Assembly (NCBI GenBank): GCA_020635535.1
Contig: JACJZP010000005.1
Location: forward strand, 62,001 to 126,000
Length of the DNA: 64,000 nt
Reading direction: 5' to 3'
Origin: Flavobacteriales bacterium
Lineage (GTDB): Bacteria; Bacteroidota; Bacteroidia; UBA10329
Under the pieces are notes generated by a model. That model ran no database searches. It was not told the DNA's origin and saw nothing but the letters and a program-made list of their open reading frames with translations. Positions 63,468 to 64,000 of this stretch are shown here, piece after piece (positions within the stretch are counted from its first letter, which is position 1; each line of letters opens with the position of its first letter). A program made the position numbers and the translations under genes.

Positions 63468-64000
63468 CATTTGGGGTTGTAGATCTTCTCCGCGTTAGCG
63501 TAGATCTCTTCCCTGTTCAGCGTCATACGCTTGGTCTGTTGGTTGGCGTACAACTCCATTTGGTCGTTGTAATGCTTAGACCATTCGCGGTTTGAAGCTC
63601 CATAAGGGTGTAGTGATTCCAAGTGCAGTTCGCCATCTTTCCACTGCGCAAATTGCGTGTAAGAGTCGGCCACAAACGTTTTGAAACGCCCGTTGGTGTA
63701 TGGCAGACTGTAGCTGGCTGCCAGCGCATCAGCAAAACCACCAACACCAATTTCCTTATCGCCTCGGGCGTGCACCTGTAGTTCGCCAAGTGTAACATCC
63801 AATGTTTTGAAGTATTCCATCAAGTGCGTGTTGGCGTATTGCACCGCTTCAATAAAGAGGTTGTCTTCCACGTCCATTCCTTCAATGAATGCTTCGGTTC
63901 CCAACCCAAGCTTTTCGAAAATGTAGTGATAGGTGAGGAGGTACATGCCGGCAGCCTCGCTGTCCTTGTCTACGCGCTTATCCCAGTTCTGCATTTTCAC
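63467..64000 (-). CDS. Penicillin acylase family (peptidase S45) protein, C-terminal part
   Basis: Partial: the last 177 codons, continuing past the right window edge. Matches the C-terminal end of the S45 beta-chain: VHARGDKEIGVGGFADALAASYSLPY, FKTFVADSYTQFAQWKDGELHLESLHPYGASNREWSKHYNDQMELYANQQTKRM. S45 enzymes are N-terminal nucleophile hydrolases of amides (beta-lactam side chains, acyl-homoserine lactones); the catalytic Ser lies outside the window, so activity cannot be judged. Converges on the S41 peptidase terminator. Confidence 0.85.
   Translation of the reverse strand: MKMQNWDKRVDKDSEAAGMYLLTYHYIFEKLGLGTEAFIEGMDVEDNLFIEAVQYANTHLMEYFKTLDVTLGELQVHARGDKEIGVGGFADALAASYSLPYTNGRFKTFVADSYTQFAQWKDGELHLESLHPYGASNREWSKHYNDQMELYANQQTKRMTLNREEIYANAEKIYNPK

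Overview
The window is a chromosomal segment of a marine-type Bacteroidota bacterium, most likely Flavobacteriales. The evidence is lineage-typical content: six proteins carry type IX secretion (T9SS) C-terminal sorting or gliding-associated domains, SecD and SecF are fused, there is a type III glutamine synthetase, and the order parA-parB-DUF5683-dapB-lepB is of a kind usual in this phylum. Many genes are preceded by the Bacteroidota promoter pattern TTG-N17-21-TAnnTTTG. Species cannot be named from the sequence. I see no rRNA, tRNA, CRISPR array, transposase or prophage. Most of the window is housekeeping sequence with islands of surface and secreted protein genes.

Layout. 1-7.9 kb (minus strand): a four-gene run of an ECF sigma factor, a membrane-anchored PKD/CHU_C protein and two large SprB-repeat adhesins. 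8-16.2 kb: malate dehydrogenase, a retropepsin-like protein, a DCC-family protein, a large FG-GAP T9SS cargo, SecDF and TatA. 16.4-21.8 kb: two unrelated glutamine synthetases (type II, then type III) and a PorE-like OmpA protein. 21.9-29.4 kb: purM, prfA, DUF4442, an acyltransferase with gpsA, an SDR, and rpsF-rpsR-rplI. 29.6-34 kb: an uncharacterised helical protein, a probable surface lipoprotein, a T9SS cargo and an FtsX/MacB-type permease. 34.2-41.7 kb: two aconitases, mtgA, a bestrophin and Dps. 41.8-47.9 kb: a VOC protein, OxyR (Cys199/Cys208 conserved), hemE, a decayed GT61 glycosyltransferase, a DUF819 transporter and lhgO. 47.9-57.3 kb: a hypothetical protein, a T9SS esterase, galK, an Mpo1-like dioxygenase next to a fatty-aldehyde-type dehydrogenase, a phosphodiesterase-like enzyme, a RecD-like helicase, a surface protein, a pterin dehydratase and an ABA4-like protein. 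57.4-64 kb: parAB, DUF5683, dapB, lepB, an S41 protease and the C-terminal end of a penicillin-acylase-type hydrolase.

How parts fit together. SecDF, TatA, signal peptidase and the PorE-like protein are export machinery for the many cargo proteins. Malate dehydrogenase, both aconitases and L-2-hydroxyglutarate oxidase belong to or border the TCA cycle. Dps and OxyR form a peroxide-defence neighbourhood. The Mpo1-like and aldehyde dehydrogenase pair matches two successive steps of eukaryotic phytosphingosine/2-hydroxy fatty acid breakdown.

Most unusual structures: (1) stop-codon-anchored inverted arrays of 7-nt units at several gene ends; (2) a sigma-factor-linked inner-membrane protein carrying a T9SS-type C-terminal domain; (3) an orphan minus-strand terminator defining a possible small RNA near 48.6 kb; (4) a GT61 gene broken by about five single-base deletions.
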